Assembly: GCA_037893225.1 (NCBI GenBank)
Contig: JAZGUH010000147.1
Location: 88,501-152,500 of the forward strand
Source: Hippasteria phrygiana
Lineage: Eukaryota; Echinodermata; Asteroidea; Valvatida; Goniasteridae
DNA length: 64,000 bases
Reading direction: 5' to 3'
In this document: positions 35,118 to 45,266 of the stretch, one piece after another
How positions within the stretch are numbered: the stretch's first letter is position 1
How the letters are laid out: every line of letters begins with the position of its first letter
The notes under the pieces: model-generated
The model's database searches: none
The model's input: only the letters and a program-made list of their open reading frames with translations
Told to the model about the DNA's origin: nothing
Made by a program: the position numbers and the translations under genes

Positions 35118-35502
35118 TTAACCCTAACTCCTTGAGTACTTCTCCTATAAAGTGTCTTCAAAATCCATCACTTACATTTCTGGCGGATTTGGATGATTTA
35201 GGATACCATGCTCACAAGCAGTTTAAGGAGTACTGTTGAGATCATAAATCCATCAAAGTCCCCCAACCATTGCCAACACCCCAATGTGGAGGTATCCTGA
35301 ATCCATCAGAATCCATCAAAATCCCCCAACACCCCAATATGGAGGTATCCCGAGTCCAGCAAAATCCTGCAGTACCGCTAGGCTTACAATCCTCAATCCA
35401 TCAAAATCCTCCAGTTTGTTCAATATGGAGGTATCCTGGATCCGCCGAAATCCCCCAGAACAGGGGTACGGATTTTGATGGATTTATGAAGGTTAGGGTT
35501 AA
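35118..35502 (-). mobile_element. TTAA-flanked MITE with TTAACCCTAAC TIRs
   Basis: Begins TTAACCCTAACTCC and ends GGTTAGGGTTAA, with TTAA at both termini. The inside carries tatggaggtatcctgaatcc-type motifs in the reverse orientation to 32573-32848. About 385 bp, non-coding. Confidence 0.72.
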
Positions 35503-36120
35503 AGAAAAAAATCACCAGCCTACTTACATAGTTTGGTCTTATAGTCTGACAGACAAACGTTCCAACCGCTGGCTTGGTCCACCGGTTCAGTGGCAATTTT
35601 GAGCCTGAGTGCGGTGGATATTGGTTTAGTCTGTTGTTCCCCTAATACATGTATTTATAACCATGTTTGGCTTTCCGATATCGCAAAAACTGATGAATGA
35701 TTGATGACTGGAACAATCATCCTGTTACTACTTGTGTGTGTAAAAGATGTCGGGTTCTCATCACTCTCGGTTTTCAGAATCCTAAACTGTTGACATTTTT
35801 AGATTTTCTTTTATAAATGAAGGGATGGTACACATACATGACATAATGCCGCACAACATGCACAATGTCACAAACTCAGACAGGTGTGTCCGGATTTAAT
35901 TAATCTTGCATTTTTTAACACAGGCATGATTACCAAAACCAATTCTGATGAAACAAAGGCTTTCAGTACATCAGTACATCTGTCATGTCTGTTGTCACAA
36001 ATACACCAACCAGATGTCAAATATGCAACACCAAATTCCTCATGATGGAAATTTTTTATTTTAACACTCCCACCAGAAACAATTGAGGCAGAAATTAACC
36101 TGTAGGATATGAACACTTTA

Positions 36121-36215
36121 GCCCTATCTGCACTGGACTTTTTTTGGTAAAGCTTACCGAGACGATGGGTACTTTTCCCATTTTAAGTCCAGTGCGGACA
36201 GCCTGGGACGTTTTC
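36121..36215. repeat. solo piece of the 141-bp-array element family
   Basis: ctgcactggactttttttgg...aagtccagtgcggacagcct matches the left portion of the element at 3260-4218 but lacks its tandem units. Confidence 0.65.
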
Positions 36216-36251
36216 CTCTCAGTTACTTTTCCCGAGTCTAGCGGTCAGTGT

Positions 36252-36402
36252 TGTAGTCGAGACCTTCATGTCCGAGACCAAGACCGAGACCGAGAGCAAG
36301 GCTTTCGAGACCGAGACCAGACTTCTGAGACAGAGACTTTTGCAGGACGAGACCGAAACCGAGACCGAGATCACAACTTCAGAGACCGAGACCAAACATA
36401 AA
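36252..36402 (+). repeat. (GAGACC)n-rich repeat, copy 1
   Basis: cgagaccgagacc units are interleaved with gcaggacgagacc and tcgagacctt blocks. The same layout is found at 37998-38125. The Asp-Arg and Ser-Val repeat frames on either strand are artefacts. Confidence 0.75.
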
Positions 36403-37997
36403 TAAAAATGTATGGTGTTGAAGCTGATTTCCCTCATGGAGTTGTTGTGCCCTGCTTTAGATTAAAATGCTCAAAAAGATAACTTCCCACGGATGATAAT
36501 TTGTGCTGGCTCATATGGGGAATCATCTTATAAAAAAAAAAAGTTAAATCTAGTTTTTCGGCTTTAACAAGGACCATTACCTTAAATTAGGCCAAACAAA
36601 AAATTGTTTGGTTGTCCTCGACCGCCCGCCCCTATTTTTCGGCCCGCGCCAAAAAAAAAACCTTTTTTTTCTAAATATTTTGTTTTCCAATTTTATCCCA
36701 AAACTCTAATTGATTTCGCTGGTTGATTCGTTCCAATCTCGTTTCCATCTTTATTTTGTTATTTGTAATGCACAAACACGACCCTACCTTTTACTCCAGA
36801 GTTTGAAAGTTCATATTCTAGTATCAGTGCAGTGTGTGACTTTGCACAATAAATATCTCGATGGAAATCGACACGCGGTACAGAAATACACAAATGCAGC
36901 GTGGCCACTCATCAAATTTCAAATTCCCAAGATTCAAGTGTCAGCACTGGCAGCCTTAGGGCTACGGCGCGGTATGTGTTGTTCGGATGGAGTGAAGGAC
37001 CCAGCGGCCATCGCTGAAGAGGCAGTCATATTACGTATATTAAACTGTTTATCGGCCTAACAACATTTTTGTGTTTCTTTTACTTTGTGTATGGTTTGAA
37101 GTTGGACTTCCGGGGTGTGGAGGACAACCAAACAATATTTGTTTGGCCTTATGCAAGATGTATAAAATTAAGTGCTCAATTATAAAGTCTCACACAACAC
37201 GCAATCATCAATTAAATAATTCCACAAGACTTGACGGTTATTCACCTACAATGGTAAATAGTTTAAATGCTTTCAGACTTTTGACATGCCACACATTGTA
37301 CATGTACATACATGACATATGGCACTGACAGGCAGATTGTAATTTCTCCTAATATTATTTGAATAAAAAAATGGAACCGACTACAATTGTTGATTATCCA
37401 ACAATTCTAGACTGCTAAGTTGTTTATTGAAAGTTGATTTTTTGCAGTAAGGCCTATCAATTTATTTTATTTCTAAATTATTCAAAACACAGTAAAGAAA
37501 AAAGTAAAATTGAACATTATTTAAAAATTCATTAAACAAATATTTTATGGCGTCACCTACATTTTCATCCACAACTCATACCCGACTATGTACAATGTAC
37601 GTACAAAGTTTCAAACCCAATTAGCCTTGTACTTCTCTAGATATCCTTTTATGTAATTACAATTTATATAAAACTACCTACAATGTAGTAGGCCAGCAAT
37701 AAAAGCATGCATTGTGTAAGCATTGAGCAAGAACGTCGAACGTGTCTACCTATTTGCACACATAGAAATTAAGCGCGCTTGTCGTCGGAATCCCATACCA
37801 TGTGCATCAGTGAAATACATTGGCGGCGCACATCTGCGGGTACCAGAACTCAGAATAAACAAGCTGCATTGACTGGTCGCCATTCCAGCTTCAATCTAAT
37901 TCTTCAGCATGAAACTTGTACTTGGTACAATGTAGTTTATATGTACAATGTATGGATGAAGACTGGATTTTGTATGGCGCATTGTATTTTGCTGTGG

Positions 37998-38125
37998 TCT
38001 CGACTGGTCTCGGGGGTAAAACTCGAGACCTTGGCATCCGAGACCGAGACCTGCACTTTCGAGACCGAGACCAGCCCTCACAAGACCGAGACTTTGCTAG
38101 GACGAGACCGAGACCGGTATTGTTT
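37998..38125 (+). repeat. (GAGACC)n-rich repeat, copy 2
   Basis: Same ordered blocks as 36252-36402: a ctcgagacctt block, then ccgagaccgagacc, a cgagaccgagaccag block and aggacgagaccgagacc. Two copies 1.7 kb apart suggest a mobile or segmentally duplicated unit. Confidence 0.7.
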
Positions 38126-38284
38126 ATTTAAGATTTGGCCTGGAATCAGCATGAAAATCATCGTCATCGCAAACGTTATTGTAGGCATATGTACATGTAC
38201 TTACCTAAACCATGGAGGTATATGTACATTTGTAGCATTCATACAGCGCGCGCCGTTGAGCGACCAATCGGTATTATTTAAACA

Positions 38285-38420
38285 AGCTGTTTTAGGGCTG
38301 TGCCGAATATTCTAATATTCGATTGATTATCGAATATTCAAATATTTATTTTCGAGTTCGAATATTCGAAGGTGAAATGCAAAGGAATGTAAGAAGGGGG
38401 AACAGTTCAATTTTTGATAA
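38285..38420 (+). repeat. partial copy of TAGGGCTGTGCCGAATATTC repeat
   Basis: Closely matches 5202-5340, including ttattttcgagttcgaata and tgcaaaggaatgt. The right half is absent. Confidence 0.65.
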
Positions 38421-38861
38421 CAAAATTGTATTCTGGAGGGTTATTTCAAGGTAACTCCAGACATAATAGCAGCTGATGCCTCAAATTATATTGTAAAAAC
38501 TCTCCAAGAATATGGAAATAGATCGTTGATTAATAAAATTATAAAACCTGCAAAGTTAGCATTGTATGTAATGATATACTGGTGCAAACGTTGAGGAAAT
38601 AAATGATGAAACCTTCCAAACGGCATTTCAAACTGGAAATCGGACGACTGGAAGTCCGAAGAGGCCGGAAGATGGCTTCATCTGAATGAAGTTGAACATT
38701 TTGCAAGTAAGTATCTCTCTGCGAGCACAAATTGTGGCGTGGAGAGATTTATATTATTGGCTTAACAATATTCTCCAATCAGTTTTATAGTTTTATATGA
38801 TCTTTGATTTTCAGAATGGTTACTGAAATCGACATATGATGCACGATATGGGGCAGAGGTC

Positions 38862-39608
38862 TAGTGTGGCTGGCCGATTTTGACATCGGGCTGATCCTTA
38901 GCCACACGTCCTGCCCATATTGTATGTTCATGTGGTGAGAATTTCAAAAATTTGTGCCGTGGGGTAGCGCTATCTGGACAGCGTTTTTAACGGTCTGGAT
39001 GTGTTCTCTGTCGTCTTAGCTATCCCAAACTGCTAACGGCTAGTCATCTTACTTACCATTTTCCGAAGTATTGGACATTAAACTTGATAGTCTTGCATGC
39101 AAACGATTTTAACTGGTGTCCACCATTTTAAAATGACGTCACTGAGTTGAACCTGAAACAGCTTGCCGACGGCGGTTTGATGAGAGCACAGCTAGCTTAT
39201 CACGATTTCAGTGGAACATCTCGCGCGAAATCATGATAAGCTAGGGCCTCCATGTAGCTGTGTGCTCTCATCAAAATGTCGGCAAGCTGTTTGGAACCCA
39301 GTGACGTCATTTCAAAATGGCTGACACCAGTTAAAATCGTTTGCACGCAAGACTATGCCATCTATGCAGTCCAAGTTTAATGTCCAATATTTTGGAAAAT
39401 GGTGAGTAAGATGACTAGCCGTTCGTTAGCAGTTTGGGATAGCTAAGATGACAGAGAACACATCCAGACCGTTAAAAACGCTGTCCATGCAGACATGCCA
39501 GATAGCGCTACCCCACCACACAGATTTTTGAAATTCTCACCACACAAACATATGGGCAGGACGTGTGGCTAAGGATTAGCCCGATGTCAAAATCCGCCAG
39601 CCACACTA
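38862..39608. repeat. 0.75-kb fold-back with about 365-bp arms
   Basis: The two halves are reverse complements throughout: tagtgtggctgg against ccagccacacta at the edges, gggatagctaagatgac against gtcatcttagctatccc-type words, and gatgagagcacagctag against agctgtgtgctctcatc near the centre at about 39230. Arms differ by scattered substitutions and a short insertion on the right. Non-coding. Confidence 0.85.
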
Positions 39609-40176
39609 CATGTAAAGTTAGTGGGGCTAGGCCTACATGTAGGCCTATTATATTATAGTATATGTACATGTGGGTGGGTAAAAAGAATTCAAAAAAAATA
39701 TCGAAATTTAAAAACATTGAACATTTTGAATGGAACCCCGTTTCCTTGCTCTACATGTATAAACTGGCTTGCGATACACGTAGCGTGAAAATTCCAGTTC
39801 TACTACTTAGTTTAGGCATGGTTTAGGCATAGAGCAAGGAAATGGTTTGGGCTCATCATATGAGATTCGCCATTTTTTTTTTCTATGGTGAATCTCATCA
39901 TCATGGACTGCGAGAGCTGGAATTTTCAAGCTACTGTACAGTACGTGTTGCTCCAAATCCGATCATTGTGTTCCTTCCTCCATGCTCCGATCAACTAAGC
40001 ACAAAACAGCTTCAAATCATATCAACATAAAATCAATTATCAAGAACTCCTCATGATACTCGCCTGTTAATAGCTGTTCATCTTGAAAGCGCTGCTTGCA
40101 CACCACTCACTACACACTATATATGTGATGGGGCGATGATCGTACGATGTAACACGTGTAGGTCTCATGCATCTTA

Positions 40177-40304
40177 TAAGGCCCTGTCCGAATTACTTGG
40201 CTACGGCTGGATGTTACACACATGTCTATGGTAGCGGCTGCAGCCACTTCCCATAGACTCGTGTGTAATTTCAAGCCGCAGCCAAGTAATTCGGACAGGG
40301 CTTA
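40177..40304. repeat. 128-bp fold-back (CCCTGTCCGAATTACTTGGC)
   Basis: The arms ccctgtccgaattacttggc and its inverse bracket an internal tctatggtagcggctgcagcc segment, and tgttacacac/gtgtgtaatt pair inside the outer arms. A small MITE-like hairpin. Confidence 0.8.
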
Positions 40305-40477
40305 GCTAGCCCGGGAATGGTCTGCATGCACACAAAGAAAATGGTCTGGCTGCGCTAGCTGCCGGGACAACGTGTGCTGTGCTGGCATCATGTACATTGG
40401 GTGCATTCGAGCATTGTAGCTTTTCGACTCGAGTGAGTACGAGCATGGAGCTATAAAAGGAGTGAAGGCAGACGGCG

Positions 40478-40535
40478 GGTCGCGTATTTTTTTTTCCTAG
40501 GATGGTTAGGGTAATTATCATAAATGGGCGTATCT
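40478..40535 (-). repeat. segment shared (inverted) with 53408-53466
   Basis: cctaggatggttaggg...attatcataaatgggcgta is the reverse complement of the sequence at 53408-53466. It directly abuts the fold-back at 40541 here. Confidence 0.7.
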
Positions 40536-40540
40536 AGGCC

Positions 40541-40884
40541 TTCGTACGGAAGCGTATTTAGGACATGGCAAAAAAGAAATTCGCGCGCACTATTTCGCCC
40601 AGGCGGATTATTATTTCGCCCGGGCGGATTACTATTTCGCCCGGGCGGATTACTATTTCGCCCGGGCGGATTACTATTTCGCCCGGGCGGATTACTATTT
40701 CGCCCGGGCGGATTACTATTTCGCCCGGGCGAAATAGTAATCCGCCCGGGCGAAATAGTAATCCGCCCGGGCGAAATAGTAATCCGCCCGGGAGAAATAG
40801 TAATCCGCCCGGGAGAAAAAGTGGGCGGGAAATTTTCTTTTTGCCATGTCCTAAATACGCTTCCGTAAAATACGCTTCCGTACG
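40541..40884. repeat. fold-back built of inverted 21-bp tandem repeats
   Basis: Outer arms ttcgtacggaagcgtattta and inverse, then acatggcaaaaa and inverse. The core is a 21-bp unit (attactatttcgcccgggcgg), about six copies forward, meeting about four reversed copies at the perfect palindrome tttcgcccgggcgaaa near 40722-40737. The right outer arm carries an extra aaatacgcttccgta. No spacers, so not a CRISPR array. The Pro-Gly-Arg frames on all strands are artefacts. Confidence 0.88.
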
Positions 40885-41349
40885 ATGGAGACATGTAGCT
40901 AGCTGTTCGACCGGAAATCCTTGCGCCAATCTTGAGCTGGAATCTTGCCCTAGATTAAAGTTAAAATTATTCGAAACAAAAATGCATATAATCATGGAGC
41001 TATGTTTTACAGCTCTATGATATAAAACAGTAATCCTTACTGGCAGATTTTAGACAATTTATAAGCAATGAGCTGCAGCTGACGTAAACAATACAGACAA
41101 CTTATTCAGAATGGACAACGCACTCAGCGGACGTATTGTTTCCTAGAATTCGAATCTATCGACTATGCATGGTAAATTCCATATCCCTATTATTTCAAGA
41201 TTGAATGTTTTAGCCAATGCACAAATCTACTGACAAAGCTAGATCTGAGTTGTGAGAAAGATTGTGCCTTATTTTCTAAGTAGCTTGTATACAATTATTA
41301 AATTCAATGTTGGCATTAAATGTAAAATTATAACTTTTTGACGTAGGCC

Positions 41350-41427
41350 TAGTCCGAGTAACCCGGACCTTACTTGACCGTACTTAGGATCGCCAGATCC
41401 TAAGTAAGGTTCGGGTTACTCGGACTA
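41350..41427. repeat. 78-bp hairpin TAGTCCGAGTAACCCG
   Basis: Arms of about 25 bp (tagtccgagtaacccg...ccttactt and inverse) plus an inner cttaggatc/gatcctaag pair leave almost no loop. A small fold-back. Confidence 0.8.
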
Positions 41428-41622
41428 TATTTGACGATATATAGTCACAAAACACGATTGACATGTACATCTTATTCTCTGCTTATAAAGGATCTGTTTT
41501 GCAACGCATGTGGGAGCACTATAAGTTATTGGTATTGTTAAAATGAATTGTACTGATGTGATGATGGTAACTTTGAGATTGCATGTATTTCAATGATGTT
41601 TTATACACTCGTACTTTTTTAG

Positions 41623-41756
41623 ACAGGCAATTCTTCCCAAATCGGGATATGAATACAAGGTGATGTGTTCATACGAAGAACATGACACAAGTGGGATGTG
41701 CTGCACTCTGAGACTACGTCTCACAGAACAGGCAGATGCTCTCAAGTGGGTAAAGG
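41623..41756 (+). pseudogene. MULE transposase, N-terminal exon, left part
   Basis: The acceptor cttttttag precedes a frame reading YEYKVMCSYEEHDTSGMCC and ADALKWVK. It stops at the hAT insertion at 41757; the frame resumes exactly at 42921 once the element and one target copy are set aside. Confidence 0.7.
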
Positions 41757-42084
41757 CAGCGGCGCACCCAGGATTTTATCTATGAGGGGGGGGGGGGGGG
41801 GGGGGGGGGGGCTCAAAGAAAACATTACTCTCACAAATCAATCAGTCCTATGTGTGTAATTTAGGGTTGTATGCATGTATGAATTGTATGAATTGAATGA
41901 ATCTTCCCTTCAGGAACTCGGTAACCTCCTATATAGAGGGGCTTAAACGCCAAGCTGGCAAGAGCCAATCTCACTCACACACAAACATTAGTGTATCGTC
42001 TATAATTACGAACTGCACAAATCAATTAATTGTGATTCAGTAACTAGACGACAATACTTAATATAGGCATTGCGAAATCAGCGG

Positions 42085-42160
42085 TCAGCCTGAGATTCCG
42101 AACTCACAACCTTGTGGTTGCCAAGCTCTGCAGTCTAACCAGTGACCACAGTGCCATTAG
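42085..42160 (-). ncRNA. tRNA-like sequence (SINE or tRNA pseudogene)
   Basis: The minus strand shows TGGTCACTGGTTAGACTG (A-box-like) and GAGTTCGGAATCTC (B box with one extra base). Lies within the hAT relic. Retroposon fragment is the likely reading. Confidence 0.4.
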
Positions 42161-42369
42161 TATAATAGGCGGCAGCAATTTTTAACCTCTTTAAAATTGT
42201 CCTAGTGTAGGCATGTGATGTAAGGGTGTGTTCAAAAACTGGTAGAGGCAACGGGTATTAATAATAATAAGGGTGTTCAAAAATGGCTCCTAATCCTTTC
42301 ATTTATGGTACCTATAATTGTTAATTGAAAACAAATCATTTATTTGTGACAAATGTAGCAATAATATTA

Positions 42370-42548
42370 AAGTGAAAAGTCCAATCTGCGATGTTTTAGT
42401 GCCATCCGATTGATGACGTCATCGATGTCCACGTCTATTGCTCTATGTATAGACATAAGAGCAAGGCCTGTCAGACGCTGGTTGCCCATGGTTGACCTCA
42501 AGTAGGATTTCAGGCGACGAAGGGTACTGAAGGTGCGTTCATTGTAGG
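42370..42548 (-). pseudogene. hAT transposase C-terminal dimerisation domain fragment
   Basis: The frame reads NERTFSTLRRLKSYLRSTMG then RLTGLALMSIHRAIDVD and IDDVINRMALKHRRLDF before a stop. This is the conserved hAT C-terminal block (ERxFSxLRRIKxYLRSTM..RLxxLALLxIH) found in hAT and in ZMYM1-like host proteins. The N-terminal and catalytic parts are missing. It belongs to the hAT relic at 41757-42912. Confidence 0.88.
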
Positions 42549-42920
42549 TAAACAAAAATATATTACTTTTCTTTACACTTGTCCGGCACCCCCCTTGAAA
42601 AGGGAAAAACACTTAAATTTGAAAAATGCAGGAACCACGTAAAATATATTTTAGCCCGGACAAATTGGCCTGTTGGTTTCAAATGTTTATGTTATTGTTG
42701 CAAATTTAAACGATTATAGTGAGATTTCATGAGACAGAAAAAGCAAATGCGACTGGCATAAGATGAAAAGAAATCCACCCTGCCGCCGGGCTGAAAAAAT
42801 TGCCCCTCTCTCTCTTTTTTCCCTTTTTTTTTTTTTTTTTGACACCCTCTTGGGGGGGGGGGTTACCCCCCCACCCCCCCCCCCCCCCCCCCCCCCCCAG
42901 GGTGCGCCACTGGGTGAAGG

Positions 42921-43003
42921 ATCTGGAGAATGTATCCCAGACAACCTGGAGAACAAGCAAAACGTATCCAGTCAGTCAATACAAACGGAACAATGTATTT
43001 CGG
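42921..43003 (+). pseudogene. MULE transposase, N-terminal exon, right part
   Basis: The frame continues DLENVSQTTWRTSKTYPVSQ to NNVFR, then donor gtaagt. The W..DFE..S.TTWR..TYP pattern is typical of the N-terminal region of MULE/SWIM proteins. Confidence 0.7.
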
Positions 43004-45266
43004 GTAAGTTCACGATTGTTAAAGGCACAGTCTCCCAGTTGGATTCCAATTCATTGTGATTCATTTTTAATATCGAACAAAGTCTCATTTATATGTCCAT
43101 CATATTAGCCTACCGGTTTGGTTCAGCAAAGATATGTACATACACGGCAGACGAGAATGTTTTGTTTCAAGTAGGCCCTAGGTGTTGTCATTCCAAAATG
43201 ACATGTGAAACTGTACAGTCTTTTAGCCGTGCACTAATAAAGAAGAGAAGTTTAAATTTTCAACATTGAGTTAATAAGAGAAAAAGCTTAAAGAAAGTCC
43301 TTAATAAAATGTAGGCTAAGTGTAAGTTTTCACAATTAATGTGATGTTGAAAATTTATAATACAAATTGATATCAATAATTACACAAACAAAACAAAAAC
43401 AAACTCATTCGTGTGTTTCATGCCCTAATCCATAACAATGTTTCTCAGGATGTTGATCATGTTGGCTGTTGAACTGCAAGAGAAACTTGATGGGGCTTAA
43501 TACAGATGACTTCAACATTTTATTAGGTGAACACTATAAACAACACACAAATATTTCCTCAATTCTCGTTGACACACTTTGTATCCTCTGCTTAACTTGT
43601 CTGTAGAGATGGCCTCTGAATAAAATGCAGAATAGAACTGATGCAATATCAACATCATGAGGTCTTGATTTGGTGCATTTATTTTTGTCTATAAAATTAG
43701 GTTGATTTGCACTGTCATCATAACACCCGGCCGAAATCATCCACAGCAGACCAGAGAAAAGGGTCCAAAAACACCAAATGTCCCAGCACTATGTTTGTAA
43801 AAATATAGGATGCATCGATCACCTGACAGCCGTGGAAGAAACAGGTAACAGGCACAATTATTGGTATTCCTTTGCCCATTTTTTAGTACAAAAACCAAAA
43901 ACATAACAAAATCAACCATGTTTTGAAGAGGTATGGTTATGCTTCAGCTTGGGACCTATAGGGCCTGACATCACATGGAGATATGCACACATGTAAGTTC
44001 ATTTGGTGTTTGGCAACATTATATGGAATTATTGACTTTAACCATCATAGTATACAAATACTGACCTCTTCAAAAAATAAACTTAACAAAAAAGGATGTT
44101 TATTGTCAAATAAATTGTATACATTTAAAAGAAGTCGATAGGGGCGCTCTTTAAGAGAAGCTGCCATTTTAATATTTTTTTTCTTTTGGCTGATTTTTAA
44201 ATCCTTTTTAATCTGTGTTTGTATTTGCCATCCATTTTCTCTTTAAGTGTAGCACACATTTCTACACGATTTCTGCTACTTAGGGTGGACGTTTGTACAA
44301 TTTTTAGTGATGTTGATTAGTTGATGAATTTTTAAGCCTTCTAAACGGTTTTTTCTTTGTATTTTGCAAGTATATAATTCTAAATATTTATTGTATTGTA
44401 GCTGGGCACCCCAGGGTAAACAAGAAATAAATAAATAGAAGTTGTACAAAATGTATTCCTAAGAAAAACTGATTTCATGGACACTTAAATGCTCAAGGGC
44501 AACTGATGACTGATAACCTGAGGCAAATGATTCTAATCCCCAAATGCACCCCCTTTTTCATAAGGTCAAGCCTGAAGGATATTTTTCAGCTTACATAAAG
44601 TACTAAGGCAAGAGACTTGTCACAATGTCCAAGAATTGTTGTTGTGATCAATCGACCATTGTGCAGCAAGGCGTGAGGGAAAATATATACAATTCATAGG
44701 GGATGATGCTAAGGATTAGAAGTATCTGCACAATTAAGAAAAATCAAAATTTACGTTGTGATGGTGTTGTTATTTCAAAACTATTTTGACAGACACTTTT
44801 TGGAGACATGCTGTACAATACAAGTTTTGTAATATGTATAATGAATGTAATATATTGCAATAGATATTGGACTGATTAACTCATTTTACTGCATTCCAAT
44901 AATTTGAATGTTTGAAACATAAACACTGAGCTCTCATTAATTTATTGAAGGGTTAAAACGGGTTACTAATGTATAAATGCATGATACCAAAGTGTACATG
45001 GAGTTTAATAGAGTTGGTTCTTATGTCTATTAGGTGAGCCTGACACTTATAAAATACCAGTTGGAAAGGAGTGTGATTGTTAATTTTTCCCCAAACTTTC
45101 TAAACGAACAACTATATACGCATACATTTTTCAACACACATCATCATTACTACATACATGCATGACCAGAAGTAATTTTATTGTTGATAATATAATAAAT
45201 TGACAGGTTTTTCTTATTTGTTGTCTTCTGTCCTTTTTAAATTTGTATTTCATTTTCTTTTGGCAG
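43004..45266 (+). other. putative intron of the MULE gene
   Basis: AT-rich, bounded by gtaagt and ttggcag. No conserved coding sequence or well-defined repeat was recognised in 2.26 kb. Confidence 0.5.

Larger units (their letters stand above)
41757..42912. mobile_element. hAT transposon relic inside the MULE exon
   Basis: Begins CAGCGGCGCACCC; the inverse of its end reads CAGTGGCGCACCC. The target duplication is 8 bp with one difference: ggtaaagg (41749-41756) and ggtgaagg (42913-42920). Poly-G/poly-C runs lie just inside both ends (about 41786-41811 and 42852-42898). It contains an hAT transposase C-terminus on the minus strand and a tRNA-related piece, and is otherwise decayed. Confidence 0.87.

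Noticed and set aside
35520..35610. Possible first non-coding exon of ISYNA1 (donor-like gtaagt on the minus strand)
   Set aside because: Only a donor-like hexamer supports it; there is no transcript evidence and the location just beyond a MITE is not informative.
36710..37060. 116-codon frame upstream of ISYNA1
   Set aside because: No recognisable domain, no splice context, and composition like the surrounding AT-rich DNA.
40590..40815. CRISPR-like array
   Set aside because: The 21-bp units are contiguous with no spacers, invert in the middle, and the DNA is eukaryotic.
40451..41020. Pro-Gly-Arg-Ile-repeat proteins on both strands
   Set aside because: Produced by the 21-bp unit; four overlapping frames in both directions have the same look, because the 21-bp period is a multiple of three.
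42367..42612. Host ZMYM1-like gene
   Set aside because: The hAT C-terminal block lies inside an element with matching TIRs and an 8-bp duplication and lacks all upstream domains, so a transposon relic explains it better.
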